A stretch of DNA of 64,000 nucleotides from Planococcus sp. SK3692 (GCF_028890485.2 NZ_JARCHV010000001.1:558001-622000), one strand, 5' to 3'; positions 35,210 through 43,978 are shown, counted from the stretch's first letter. The notes: generated by a model not told the origin, from the letters alone. A program made the numbers and translations.

Positions 35210-36227
35210 TGCCCATCACCTCCGTTTGTACATCATGCGCACCGAGGAAGGCAAGCGCCTTTGCGATTTCATCTGCTGTCCCCTTCAGTTGAAGGATCAA
35301 TGTGCCATAAGCTCCGCGCTGAGTGTGGGAGATATTGCCGTGAACGATATTGACTTCCACTTGGTATTCCCGGATTAACTGTGTCAAGATCGGCTGTTCC
35401 GCCTGGTCCCCGACGAATATCAATTTGACCAATTGGCCTTCCGGATATTGCTCGCGCAAGTGGCGGACAGTTTCTGCTGAATCTTCCGTTTCTGTCACTT
35501 GGGCGACGAAACGCTTCGTGATATTTTCTTTTGGATGTTGGAAGACATGGAGCACTTCCCCCAGTTCGACGACGCGCCCGTCTTCCATAACCGCCACGCG
35601 ATGACAGATCTTGCGGATGACGTGCATCTCATGCGTGATCAAGACGATCGTCAATCCAAGGCGCTTGTTGATGTCGACCAATAAATCCAAGATTGCATCG
35701 GTCGTTTGCGGATCAAGTGCCGATGTTGCTTCATCGCATAGAAGCACTTCCGGATCATTGGCCAGCGCACGGGCGATGCCGACGCGCTGTTTTTGCCCGC
35801 CGGAAAGCTGTGCTGGATATGCAGTTTCGCGACCTTCCAAGCCGACCAGTTCGATCAGCTCTGCAGAACGCTTGCGCCGTTCCTCTTTTCCAACTCCAGC
35901 AATCTCAAGCGGGAATTCGATGTTCTCGCGTACGGTCCGCGACCATAGCAAATTGAAATGCTGGAAAATCATGCTGACCTTTTGGCGGGCTTTGCGCAGT
36001 TTCGGCCCCGAAATTGCCGTGATGTTCTGGCCATTGATCTCAACAGAACCTTCACTTGGTTTTTCCAAACCATTTAGCAAACGGATCAAGGTACTTTTCC
36101 CCGCTCCGCTATAGCCGATAATGCCAAAAATCTCGCCAGCCGGCACTCTTAAGTCGACATGGTCAACAGCCGTCAAGCGCGCTTTGCCAGTATCAAAAAC
36201 TTTTGTCAATCCTTTTAACTCAATCAT
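35202..36227 (-). CDS. metN: Methionine ABC transporter ATP-binding protein MetN
   Basis: ATPase of the methionine importer, 341 residues, with an N-terminal ABC domain and a C-terminal NIL regulatory domain (VKLIFVGDQAEQPILTQLI region). Walker A GYSGAGKST (about 38-46), signature QLSGGQKQRVGIARAL, and Walker B VLLCDEATSALDPQT are intact. The NIL domain binds methionine and inhibits transport in other species. The start is ATG at 36227 behind TTAGGAGAG; the longer frame to 36308 runs through the riboswitch terminator and is not coding. Confidence 0.96.
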   Translation of the reverse strand: MIELKGLTKVFDTGKARLTAVDHVDLRVPAGEIFGIIGYSGAGKSTLIRLLNGLEKPSEGSVEINGQNITAISGPKLRKARQKVSMIFQHFNLLWSRTVRENIEFPLEIAGVGKEERRKRSAELIELVGLEGRETAYPAQLSGGQKQRVGIARALANDPEVLLCDEATSALDPQTTDAILDLLVDINKRLGLTIVLITHEMHVIRKICHRVAVMEDGRVVELGEVLHVFQHPKENITKRFVAQVTETEDSAETVRHLREQYPEGQLVKLIFVGDQAEQPILTQLIREYQVEVNIVHGNISHTQRGAYGTLILQLKGTADEIAKALAFLGAHDVQTEVMGNA

Positions 36228-36257
36228 GGTTGGGCACTCTCCTAAATCTTTTGCTAA

Positions 36258-36293
36258 TAAAAAAGCCTTCCTGCTCAGATAAGCAGAAAGGCA
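36258..36293 (-). terminator. Riboswitch-controlled terminator before metN
   Basis: On the minus strand GCCTTTCTGCTTA and TGAGCAGGAAGGC form a stem followed by six T residues. It is the expression platform of the SAM-I riboswitch. Confidence 0.9.
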
Positions 36294-36312
36294 CATGTGT
36301 AAACACATTCAA

Positions 36313-36421
36313 CCGTTCTCTCATCTTTCAAAGTTTTCACTTTGAGTGACTTGGCACCATTTCATTTTCATGACGGTTGCCGGGCTTCATCGGGCACTTC
36401 CCTCCACCTCTCTGTATAAGA
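36313..36421 (-). promoter_or_regulatory. SAM-I riboswitch (S-box)
   Basis: On the minus strand the aptamer shows TTATACAGAGAGGTGGAGG, GCCCGATGAAGCCCGGCAACC, a variable stem, AAATGGTGCCAA and GAAAGATGAGAGA, all hallmarks of the class. S-adenosylmethionine should promote termination and so repress methionine uptake when methionine is plentiful. Confidence 0.98.
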
Positions 36422-36451
36422 GCTACGCTATTAAGTTAATTTCAGAAATTA

Positions 36452-36480
36452 AATTTATCATGGCTGGCTGTATTCGTCAA
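36452..36480 (-). promoter_or_regulatory. Promoter of the metNIQ transcript
   Basis: Minus-strand TTGACG (36480-36475) and TAAATT (36457-36452), spacing 17. The -35 box lies inside the last codons of yusE. Confidence 0.7.
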
Positions 36481-36781
36481 CCGTTTTCAATTTCTCGTAT
36501 AAATACGGCACCGATTGGAAAGCATAGACCTTATCCGTCACTTTTCCGTCTCTTGAAATAAGTAAGCATGGCACACTTTCCACTTCATACAGTTCCGCCA
36601 CTTCCTGGACATAATTCAAATTGGCCTTGCCCATCGGAAGGTCCGGCAGAAGTTCTTCTACCACGCCGAGCATCTTGCTGGCCACTTGGCACGTACCGCA
36701 CATTGGCGTATACAAATAATAAGCTGAAATCGATTGTGTGTTTTTTTCTTTCAGCCATTGTTTATGTGTCCATTCGTTCAT
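36458..36781 (-). CDS. yusE: Thioredoxin-like protein YusE
   Basis: Small cytosolic thioredoxin-fold protein, 107 residues, with the active site YLYTPMCGTCQVASK (CGTC near 28-31) and VESVPCLLISRDGK (cis-Pro region near 71-84). ATG at 36790 overlaps the yusF stop; ATG at 36781 lies nine bases after GCAGGGA and is preferred. It follows yusF directly. The partner protein is unknown. Confidence 0.88.
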   Translation of the reverse strand: MNEWTHKQWLKEKNTQSISAYYLYTPMCGTCQVASKMLGVVEELLPDLPMGKANLNYVQEVAELYEVESVPCLLISRDGKVTDKVYAFQSVPYLYEKLKTVDEYSQP

Positions 36782-36782
36782 T

Positions 36783-37124
36783 CTAGTCATTCCCTGCTAC
36801 TGGATTTAAGACCCGGACATCCGCTGCGATAAGCACATCGATCAGTTTGCGCAGTGGGGTGGTCGCTACTTCTTTATAGCTGCGGTCGATATGAAAATGG
36901 CGGGCTTCTGGAAATTCGCGCTTGATGAGCTTACGCAATTTATCGCCGGAAGCGTCCGCATCGACCAGGATGATGATATCCTGCCCTTCAAAAGGCAGCA
37001 GCATTTCCTCGAGTCTTGTAGCACTTACTGTACCATTTGTGCAAAGAATCGTCACGGGTTCTGCAATCAATGGCGCTATTCGGGTTTTGTCGCTGATCCC
37101 TTCAACCACTATCACTTTCTCCAT
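36783..37124 (-). CDS. yusF: Toprim-domain protein YusF
   Basis: A stand-alone Toprim domain of 113 residues, similar to the nucleotidyl-hydrolase module of primases and topoisomerases. VIVVEGISDK (near 4-13) has the conserved Glu, and IIILVDADASGDKLRK (near 50-65) has the DxD metal site. ATG at 37124 follows a run of seven G residues that can pair with the anti-Shine-Dalgarno. It is coupled to yusE. It could belong to the OLD/RNase M5-like group, but function is unknown. Confidence 0.88.
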   Translation of the reverse strand: MEKVIVVEGISDKTRIAPLIAEPVTILCTNGTVSATRLEEMLLPFEGQDIIILVDADASGDKLRKLIKREFPEARHFHIDRSYKEVATTPLRKLIDVLIAADVRVLNPVAGND

Positions 37125-37153
37125 AAATACCCCCCCAGAAAACGATATATGAA

Positions 37154-37181
37154 AAAAAGCGCCAAAAAGAGGCGCTTTCAG
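37154..37181 (-). terminator. Terminator of gcvH
   Basis: AAAGCGCC / GGCGCTTT stem with a seven-base loop and seven T residues on the minus strand, just past the gcvH stop. Confidence 0.88.
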
Positions 37182-37184
37182 AAC

Positions 37185-37565
37185 TTACTCGTTTGTCATT
37201 TCTTTATATTCGTCAGCTGACATCAATGCATTGACCTCATCTTCGGAAGGGGCTTCCACAACGACCATCCACGCTTTTTCATAAGGGGATTCGTTGACGA
37301 ATTCCGGGCTGTCTTCAAGCTCAGAATTGACTTCGACGATTTTCCCGCTGATCGGCGCATACAATTCCGATACGGTTTTGACGGATTCGACGCTGCCGAA
37401 TGGCTCGTCCTTTTTCAGCTCGTCGCCGACTTGTGGAAGCTCGACAAATACGATGTCTCCAAGTTCATCTTGCGCGAAATGAGTGATGCCGATACGTGCT
37501 TTGCCGTCTTCGACTTTGACCCATTCGTGTTCTTTTGAATAGCGAAGCTCTTGTGGTGTGCTCAT
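37185..37565 (-). CDS. gcvH: Glycine cleavage system H protein
   Basis: Lipoyl carrier protein of the glycine cleavage system, 126 residues; in Firmicutes it also relays lipoyl groups to other enzymes. [32 protein letters not shown], and [17 protein letters not shown] with the lipoylated Lys are all present. GGAGGGG precedes ATG at 37565. The rest of the cleavage operon is not here, so the gene stands apart, as in B. subtilis. Confidence 0.96.
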   Translation of the reverse strand: MSTPQELRYSKEHEWVKVEDGKARIGITHFAQDELGDIVFVELPQVGDELKKDEPFGSVESVKTVSELYAPISGKIVEVNSELEDSPEFVNESPYEKAWMVVVEAPSEDEVNALMSADEYKEMTNE

Positions 37566-37642
37566 CCAAACCCCTCCAAATATGTAATTGACTCAATTTT
37601 AGTTTGCCACAACCAAGGACGAAAAACAAGATGACAAACTTG

Positions 37643-37996
37643 CTAGCTCCATGTATTTACATAAGTGTCTTCCTTAAAGCCCAGTGTCGCCTGAGAACCG
37701 TCCCAAGCAAGCGGCCGCTTGATGAGCATGCCGTCTGATGCCAGCAATTCGTATTGCTCTTCTGCTGTCATTTCCGGCAGTTTTTCCTTCAACTCGAGCT
37801 CGCGGTATTTCTTGCCGCTCGTATTGAAAAACTTCTTCAGCTCGATGCCGCTCATTTCATGGATTTCTTTCAGCTGCCCTGCAGATGGTGGATTTTGCGA
37901 GATATCGATATAGTCGAACTCCGCGCCATTCGCCTCGAGCCATTTCTTGCCTTTTTGGCAGGTCGAGCATTTCGGGTAAGCATAATACTGGATCAT
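37643..37996 (-). CDS. yusI: ArsC/Spx-family protein YusI
   Basis: ArsC-family thioredoxin-fold protein, 117 residues. It starts IQYYAYPKCSTCQKGKKWL, with CSTC near 10-13, and has the family segments KKFFNTSGKKYREL and LLASDGMLIKRPLAW. The lone CxxC site and length are close to Spx-like reductases, though no Spx-type RNA polymerase contact is evident. ATG at 37996 follows AGGAGG. Arsenate reduction is possible but unproven. Confidence 0.9.
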   Translation of the reverse strand: MIQYYAYPKCSTCQKGKKWLEANGAEFDYIDISQNPPSAGQLKEIHEMSGIELKKFFNTSGKKYRELELKEKLPEMTAEEQYELLASDGMLIKRPLAWDGSQATLGFKEDTYVNTWS

Positions 37997-38077
37997 CAAA
38001 TCTCCTCCTGTCTTGTAAATCAAGCATATCAAAATGCCACAGGGCAGTCGACTGGAAGGGAGTTTGGGCTATGCAAT

Positions 38078-38107
38078 AAAACAAGAAGGGTTTGTTCTTC
38101 CTGTTTT
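38078..38107. terminator. Hairpin copy A, flanking the R4 repeat
   Basis: 11-bp stem with one mismatch and an eight-base loop, AAAACA...TGTTTT ends. It shares 26 of 30 bases with hairpin B at 38195-38226. Confidence 0.75.
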
Positions 38108-38193
38108 CCAAATTGTAGTCAAGCTCTCGATAACTGTATTTTCCGGAGCTTATTGATCGCTTTCCACGGGGCGGGAATATTCAACACTATACA
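38108..38193 (+). repeat. Interspersed repeat copy R4, shortened
   Basis: About 86 bases that keep the left end of the family (AAGCTCTCGATAACTG, GTATTTTCCGGAGCTTA, GATCGCTTTCC, GGGGCGGGAA) and the right end TTCAACACTAT, but lack the CCTCCTC to GGAGTC middle. It lies between two near-identical terminator hairpins, as R1 does. Confidence 0.75.
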
Positions 38194-38229
38194 AAACAGG
38201 AAGGGTTTCCCCTTCCTGTTTTGTTGAAT
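38194..38229. terminator. Hairpin copy B, terminator of the fad operon
   Basis: A perfect 14-bp stem CAAAACAGGAAGGG / CCCTTCCTGTTTTG with a four-base loop, just past the fadE stop codon. Confidence 0.9.
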
Positions 38230-38232
38230 TTA

Positions 38233-40014
38233 TTAGACGACGTATTTTTCTACACTGATCAATTTTTCGGATGCTTCGCGTTTTTTCGCAATTAAGTTGT
38301 AAGGCCTGGAACGCGTCAACTTGCGGAGTGCAGACAACATCATGCGCTGGTTGTCGCCATCGATTGCTGCGATCAAGGTTTCTTTCGCATCTTTTTCGAT
38401 TTCTTCCAAAGCTTCCTGACAGAAGATCTGCGTATAAAGAAGCTTCTGCTTCGCTTTTTCTTCGCCGCTTGTGGCAATGGCTTTTTCGGTGCGCAAGACA
38501 ACTGATTCCATTGCGAAGACATTGCTGACGATATCCGCGATGTTCACGAGCACTTCTTGTTCCGCTTCAAGTTTCTTGCCGTAAGTCTGTGCGGCAAGTC
38601 CCGCAGCGAGGATGGCGATTTTCTTGGCGTTTTTCACCAATGCTTTTTCTTGTGCCAAAGCTTCCGTGCCGACTTCTTCCGGCATCATCATCAACAACTC
38701 TTCTTGCAAAGCTTGTGCATGCTGCAATAGCGGCAATTCGCCCTTCATCGCTTTGCGGAGCAATGTCCCCGGTACGAGCAGACGGTTGATTTCGTTCGTT
38801 CCTTCGAAGATCCGGTTGATGCGGGAATCGCGGTAGATACGCTCGATTTCATATTCCTGCATAAAGCCGTAGCCGCCGTGCAACTGGACGCCTTCGTCGA
38901 CGATATAATCCAAAGTTTCCGTTCCGAAGAACTTATTCAATGAACATTCGATGGCAAATTCAGCGATCGAATCCGCAACCAGTTTGCCGTCCGCTTGCTG
39001 CTCATTCGTGAAGCCGCTCATGCGGTCTTCGAACAAGCCGACTGTGCGGTAAACCGAACTTTCAACCGCATACAATTTAGAGGCCATGGTCGCCAATTTC
39101 TCTTTCGTCAAATTGAAAGAAGAGATCGGCGTCTTGAATTGCTGGCGCTGGTTCGTATAAGGAATGGTCAATTCCATTGCGCGCTTAGATGCGCCGATTG
39201 TACCGACACCGAGTTTGTAGCGTCCGATGTTCAAAATGTTGAAGGCGATGATATGTCCGCGCCCTGCTTCACCAAGAAGATTTTCAACAGGCACTTCCGC
39301 GTCTTCCAAGATCAATGTACGCGTGGAAGACGATTTGATGCCCATTTTCTTTTCTTCCGGCCCAACCGAGACGCCCCCGAAATCGCGCTCGACGATAAAT
39401 GCCGAGAACTGTTCGCCGTCGATTTTTGCATAAACCACAAAGACATCGGCAAAACCTGCGTTTGTGATCCATTGCTTTTCGCCGTTCAGAACGTAATGTG
39501 TACCCGCTTCGTTCAGTTTCGCGACTGTTTTCGCACCCAAAGCATCCGATCCAGAGCTTGGCTCAGTCAAGGCGTAAGCTGCGATTTTCTCGCCTGTCGC
39601 AAGAACCGGCAAGTATTTCTTTTTCTGTTCTTCGTTACCGAATAGTACGATTGGCAACGATCCGATCCCGACGTGTGCGCCGTGTGTGATGGAGAAGCCA
39701 CCCGCTTTAGACATCTTCTCAGCAATTAAAGCCGAGGCGATTTTGTCGAGCCCGAGGCCGTCGTATTGTTCCGGAACGTCTGCACCAAGGAGCCCCAATT
39801 CGCCCGCTTTTTTCAAGAGATTAACGGAATGCTCGAATTCGTGGTTCTCCAACTTTTCGACTAAAGGCATAACTTCCGTGTTGACGTAATCCTCTGTCGT
39901 TTTGGCGATCATCTTATGCTCTTCCGTGAAGTCTTCCGGCGTGAACACACGCGATAGGTCTGCATCTTCGATCAAGAAGCTTCCGCCTTTGATCAATGTT
40001 TTTTCTTGTTCCAT
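38233..40014 (-). CDS. fadE: Acyl-CoA dehydrogenase FadE
   Basis: FAD-dependent acyl-CoA dehydrogenase, 593 residues, for the first step of beta-oxidation. It has YALTEPSSGSDALGAKT near 150 and WITNAGFADVFVVYAKID for FAD and substrate. The region LHGGYGFMQEYEIERIYRDSRINRIFEGTNEINRL near 380-415 includes the catalytic-Glu segment. About 160 further residues form a C-terminal extension as in YusJ. ATG at 40014 follows AGGAGGAATGG. It is third in fadN-fadA-fadE; 300 bases with a repeat element separate it from fadA. Confidence 0.95.
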   Translation of the reverse strand: MEQEKTLIKGGSFLIEDADLSRVFTPEDFTEEHKMIAKTTEDYVNTEVMPLVEKLENHEFEHSVNLLKKAGELGLLGADVPEQYDGLGLDKIASALIAEKMSKAGGFSITHGAHVGIGSLPIVLFGNEEQKKKYLPVLATGEKIAAYALTEPSSGSDALGAKTVAKLNEAGTHYVLNGEKQWITNAGFADVFVVYAKIDGEQFSAFIVERDFGGVSVGPEEKKMGIKSSSTRTLILEDAEVPVENLLGEAGRGHIIAFNILNIGRYKLGVGTIGASKRAMELTIPYTNQRQQFKTPISSFNLTKEKLATMASKLYAVESSVYRTVGLFEDRMSGFTNEQQADGKLVADSIAEFAIECSLNKFFGTETLDYIVDEGVQLHGGYGFMQEYEIERIYRDSRINRIFEGTNEINRLLVPGTLLRKAMKGELPLLQHAQALQEELLMMMPEEVGTEALAQEKALVKNAKKIAILAAGLAAQTYGKKLEAEQEVLVNIADIVSNVFAMESVVLRTEKAIATSGEEKAKQKLLYTQIFCQEALEEIEKDAKETLIAAIDGDNQRMMLSALRKLTRSRPYNLIAKKREASEKLISVEKYVV

Positions 40015-40075
40015 TTTCCATTCCTCCTAATTTATCGTTTGATTGAACCCTTTAAGAAAGCTCTGACTATAGAGA

Positions 40076-40246
40076 GAGTTGTAATACTTATAGTTTTCCG
40101 AAGCTTACCGCTCGCTTTCCGTGGGCTCGCGTCCAAGCCTCCTCAGTCGCTTCGCGCCTTGCGGGGTCTCGGCCGTCTCGTCGCTTACACTGCTCCACAG
40201 GAGTCGAGCGGACTCTTCTCCAAACTACTAGATAGCTCTCCTTTTT
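40076..40246 (+). repeat. Interspersed repeat copy R2 inside the fad operon
   Basis: Element of about 170 bases in the gap between fadA and fadE. The core from GTTTTCCGAAGCTTACCG through CTCCACAGGAGTCGAGCG is almost identical to R1. The ends (AAAGCTCTGACTATAG, and CTACTAGATAGCTCTCC reversed) form an imperfect inverted pair based on AGCTATC. No terminator flanks it, so the operon transcript would include it. Confidence 0.85.
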
Positions 40247-40314
40247 ATGCCTTGAATATTATATTGCTGTGACTGAAAAAGTTTTTATTACTTTCACACT
40301 TTCTAAAGTTCTCT

Positions 40315-41487
40315 TTACAACATTTCGAAGACGCCGGCTGCGCCCATTCCGCCGCCGATGCACATCGTGACGACACCGAATTGTTTGTTTTGGCGCTTCA
40401 ATTCACTGAGCATGCGCAAAGTCAAAATCGATCCTGTTGCACCGAGCGGATGGCCGAGTGCGATGGCACCGCCATTCAAGTTGATCTTGTCCATATCCAA
40501 GCCGAGTTCGCGGATAACGCCTAGCGACTGGGAAGCGAATGCTTCATTCAATTCCCACACGTCGATATCGTCTTTTGTCAGCCCTGCGAGTTTCAAGGCT
40601 TTCGGAATCGCCACGACTGGCCCGATGCCCATGACTTCGGGCGGAACGCCGCCTGTTGCGAATGAACGGAATTTTGCGATTGGCTTAAGTCCAAGCGCTT
40701 CCGCTTTTTCACGGTCCATGACAAGCACGGCTCCTGCTCCGTCAGAAGTCTGCGAAGAGTTGCCCGCTGTTACCGTGCCGCGTGCCGAGAATGCTGCGCG
40801 CAGTTTATTGAGTGTCTGGATGGAAGTGCCGTGGCGCACCCCTTCATCCATTTCGAACATAAATGATTTTTCCTGGTATTTGTTCTGGCTATCGACATAG
40901 CGCTGAATCACTTCAACCGGAACGATTTCATCGACGAAATGTCCTTTTTCGATAGCCCTAGCTGCATTTTCATGGGACCGGACCGCAAACGCATCCTGGT
41001 CTTCTCGGCTAACGCCGTATTGCGTCGCTACTTGTTCTGCCGTATGTCCCATGCTCATATAATATTGCGGGGCAGTTTCTGCGATCTTGGCGTTCGGCCG
41101 CAATACATTGCCCATCATCGGCACCATGCTCATCGACTCAACGCCGCCGGCAACAATTGCTTCAGCGTGGCCGACCATGATTCGTTCAGCGGCATAAGCG
41201 ATCGACTGCAAGCCTGATGAACAAAAGCGGTTGACCGTGACAGCCGGCGTCGTATCCGGAAGCCCTGCAAGCGCTCCGATGTTGCGGGCAATGTTCATGC
41301 CTTGTTCTGCTTCTGGCATCGCGCAGCCCATGATCAAATCGTCTATCGGGCCGTCATATCCAGCCCGCTTCAATGTTTCCCGTACGACGAGTGCCCCGAA
41401 ATCATCCGGGCGCACCGAGGCAAGAGAACCTTTTTTTGCTTTCCCGACCGGCGTTCTGGCTCCGGCCACAATTACTGCTTCGCGCAT
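40315..41487 (-). CDS. fadA: Acetyl-CoA C-acyltransferase FadA
   Basis: Thiolase of beta-oxidation, 390 residues. NRFCSSGLQSIAYAAERIM has the nucleophilic Cys near 90, NEAFASQSLGVIRELGLD near 320 and NGGAIALGHPLGATGSIL near 345 carry His, and VVTMCIGGGMGAAGVFE near 375-390 has the second Cys. ATG at 41487 follows GAGGAGGAAATG. It is second in the operon, 28 bases behind fadN. Confidence 0.96.
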   Translation of the reverse strand: MREAVIVAGARTPVGKAKKGSLASVRPDDFGALVVRETLKRAGYDGPIDDLIMGCAMPEAEQGMNIARNIGALAGLPDTTPAVTVNRFCSSGLQSIAYAAERIMVGHAEAIVAGGVESMSMVPMMGNVLRPNAKIAETAPQYYMSMGHTAEQVATQYGVSREDQDAFAVRSHENAARAIEKGHFVDEIVPVEVIQRYVDSQNKYQEKSFMFEMDEGVRHGTSIQTLNKLRAAFSARGTVTAGNSSQTSDGAGAVLVMDREKAEALGLKPIAKFRSFATGGVPPEVMGIGPVVAIPKALKLAGLTKDDIDVWELNEAFASQSLGVIRELGLDMDKINLNGGAIALGHPLGATGSILTLRMLSELKRQNKQFGVVTMCIGGGMGAAGVFEML

Positions 41488-41515
41488 ATCATTTCCTCCT
41501 CTATCTAATCGGCGA

Positions 41516-43900
41516 TCAATTGCGTAATGGTTTCCCTTTGACAAGCATATGCTGCATGCGCTGCTGTGATTTCGGTTCAGCAACCAAGCTCAGGAAGGCT
41601 TCGCGTTCTAAATCGAGCAAATACTGCTCATCGACTTTCGTGCCGTATGGCAGTTTGCCGCCTGATAATACATAAGCCAGTTTTTTGGCGATTTTCATAT
41701 CGTGTTCGCTAATATAACCGGACAATAACATCCCTTCAGCTCCTAGCAGCATCGCCGCATAGCCTGCTTCTCCTGCAACCGGCACTTTTTCTCTTCTCGG
41801 TGCTTGGTAGCCATTATCGGAGAGCGATAATGCCAATTGCTTCGCATCGTAGATCAAATGGTCGCTATTGACGCTGATGCCGTCGATGAAATTCAGGAAA
41901 TTGTTTTCGCGTGCTTCGTCTGCCGATGTCGACACTTTTGCAGTCGCAATTGACTCGAATACGCCTGCTGCCAAATTGACGTAGTCAGCTGTGACATGAT
42001 TCGGTAAACCTTTCAACTGTTTCATATATAATTCTTTGTTTCCGCCGCCGCCTGGGATTAGCCCGACGCCCGCTTCGACCAAGCCCATATAAGTTTCCAT
42101 GGATGCCTGTACGCGTGCTGCCGGCAGGATGACTTCCGCCCCGCCGCCGAGCGTCATGCCAAACGGTGCCGCTACGACCGGCTTCGAGCTGTATTTCAAT
42201 TTCAGCATGGCGTTCTGGAACGTGCGGATCGTCAAATCAAGCTCAAAGATATTGTCGTCTTGTGCTTCCATTAAAATCATGCCCAAGTTGGCACCGACAC
42301 AGAAGTTCTTGCCTTGGTTGCCGATGACGAGCCCTTTATAGTTTTTCTCGACTTCGTCGACCGAGAAATTGATCATCTGCATAATATCAAGCCCGATCGC
42401 ATTCGAACGCGAATGGAATTCGAGCAATGCGATGCCGTCTCCAAGGTCGATCAAGCTTGCGCCGGAATTCGATTTGATGACACCGTGCTTTTTCTTATAG
42501 CGTTTCAAGTCGATCACTTTTTCATTGACCGGAACGGGCTGGTAATCGGAGCCGTCGAAATAATACAGATCTCCGTTTTCTTCTTTATAGAAGGAATCAA
42601 AGCCTTTATCCACTAGCGCTTGTGCAAATGATGGCACTTCTAAGCCTTGTTCGGCCATTTTTTCTATCGACTGCTTGACGCCGATTGCATCCCACACTTC
42701 AAAAGGTCCTTGTTCCCATCCGAAGCCCCATTTCATGGCATTGTCGATGGCGACGATGTCATCTGCAATCTCGCCGTGAAGCTGTGCGGAATAGACAAGT
42801 GTCGGAGCGAGGATGCTCCACAGCAATTCGCCTGTGCGGTCATCTGCATAAACGAGCGTCTTCATTTTCGCGGACAGGCCTTTTTGCTGCTTGGCCATTT
42901 CCTGTGAAGGCGTTTTCAATTTTTGCGAAGGGCGGTATTCCATCATGTCTGGATCAAGCTCCAGGATTTCTTTGTCCTTTTTCTGGAAAAAGCCCTGTTT
43001 CGCTTTGGCGCCGATCCAGCCGTTTTCAACCATGTTTTTCATGAATTCAGGCGTCTTGAACACTTGCTGTTCTTCGCCTTCGGTCTGGTCGTAGACGTTT
43101 TTTGACACATGCATGAAGGTGTCGAGCCCGACTACGTCCAGCGTGCGGAATGTAGCGGATTTCGGGCGGCCGATTAATGGGCCGGTAACGGAATCGACTT
43201 CGCCGACCGAGTAGCCGCGGTTTTGCATTTCGCGTACGGTAACGAGCAAGCCGTATGTACCGATGCGGTTGGCGATGAAGTTCGGCGTATCTTTTGCTAA
43301 AACAACGCCTTTTCCTAAGCGGTCCTCGCCAAATTGCTGCATGAATTCAACGACTTCCGGAGCTGTCGCCTCTGCTGGAATGACTTCAAGCAATTTCAAG
43401 TAGCGCGGCGGGTTGAAGAAATGTGTGCCGAGGAAATGCTTCTGGAAATCTTCCGAGCGCCCTTCTGACATCGCATTGATGCTGATTCCTGATGTATTGG
43501 AGGAAATAATGGTACCAGGCTTTCTGACTGCATCCACCTTTTCATATAGTGATTTCTTGATATCCAAGTTTTCGACAATGACTTCGATGATCCAATCCAC
43601 TTCGGATAGTTTCTCGAGATCGTCTTCCAAGTTGCCTGGCGTGATCAGCTGTAAATTTTTCTTTTGTGTCAGCGGAGCAGGCTTTTGCTTCAATAGTTTT
43701 TGAGTGGCAGTCGCTGCGATCCGATTGCGGACGGCTTTGTCTTCCAATGTCAGCCCTTTCGACTGTTCTTCTTGCGTTGCTTCTTTCGGGACAATGTCGA
43801 GCAGCATGACCGGAATTCCGACATTGGCTAGATGAGCTGCAATTCCAGATCCCATGACGCCGGATCCGAGCACGGCTGCTTTTTTAATTTTGTATGACAC
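41516..43900 (-). CDS. fadN: 3-hydroxyacyl-CoA dehydrogenase/enoyl-CoA hydratase FadN
   Basis: Bifunctional beta-oxidation enzyme of 794 residues. NAD-binding fold AAVLGSGVMGSGIAAHLANVG at the N-terminus, HFFNPPRYLKLLEVIPA near 145 for the dehydrogenase, a second HCDH C-terminal domain, then a C-terminal enoyl-CoA hydratase/isomerase domain from about 470 (HSRSNAIGLDIM, GKNFCVGANLGMI). The domain order matches B. subtilis YusL. GTG at 43900 follows AGGAGGG by seven bases; the in-frame TTG at 43906 is too close to it. A FadR operator lies 20 bases upstream. Confidence 0.95.
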   Translation of the reverse strand: MSYKIKKAAVLGSGVMGSGIAAHLANVGIPVMLLDIVPKEATQEEQSKGLTLEDKAVRNRIAATATQKLLKQKPAPLTQKKNLQLITPGNLEDDLEKLSEVDWIIEVIVENLDIKKSLYEKVDAVRKPGTIISSNTSGISINAMSEGRSEDFQKHFLGTHFFNPPRYLKLLEVIPAEATAPEVVEFMQQFGEDRLGKGVVLAKDTPNFIANRIGTYGLLVTVREMQNRGYSVGEVDSVTGPLIGRPKSATFRTLDVVGLDTFMHVSKNVYDQTEGEEQQVFKTPEFMKNMVENGWIGAKAKQGFFQKKDKEILELDPDMMEYRPSQKLKTPSQEMAKQQKGLSAKMKTLVYADDRTGELLWSILAPTLVYSAQLHGEIADDIVAIDNAMKWGFGWEQGPFEVWDAIGVKQSIEKMAEQGLEVPSFAQALVDKGFDSFYKEENGDLYYFDGSDYQPVPVNEKVIDLKRYKKKHGVIKSNSGASLIDLGDGIALLEFHSRSNAIGLDIMQMINFSVDEVEKNYKGLVIGNQGKNFCVGANLGMILMEAQDDNIFELDLTIRTFQNAMLKLKYSSKPVVAAPFGMTLGGGAEVILPAARVQASMETYMGLVEAGVGLIPGGGGNKELYMKQLKGLPNHVTADYVNLAAGVFESIATAKVSTSADEARENNFLNFIDGISVNSDHLIYDAKQLALSLSDNGYQAPRREKVPVAGEAGYAAMLLGAEGMLLSGYISEHDMKIAKKLAYVLSGGKLPYGTKVDEQYLLDLEREAFLSLVAEPKSQQRMQHMLVKGKPLRN

Positions 43901-43919
43901 GAGCAAACCCTCCTATTTT

Positions 43920-43937
43920 TGAATGAACACTCATTCA
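43920..43937. promoter_or_regulatory. FadR operator
   Basis: TGAATGAACACTCATTCA is a perfect inverted repeat matching the Bacillus FadR consensus TGAATGAMTANTCATTCA at all but one defined base. It lies about 35 bases downstream of the predicted fadN start point, so FadR would block transcription until acyl-CoA releases it. Confidence 0.92.
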
Positions 43938-43978
43938 TTTTCTGGGTAAAAAAAAGAAATGCTTTCCTTCTCGTTCTT

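Noticed and set aside
38995..39645. Plus-strand 216-codon frame opposite fadE
   Set aside because: It is a shadow frame; fadE is intact on the other strand.
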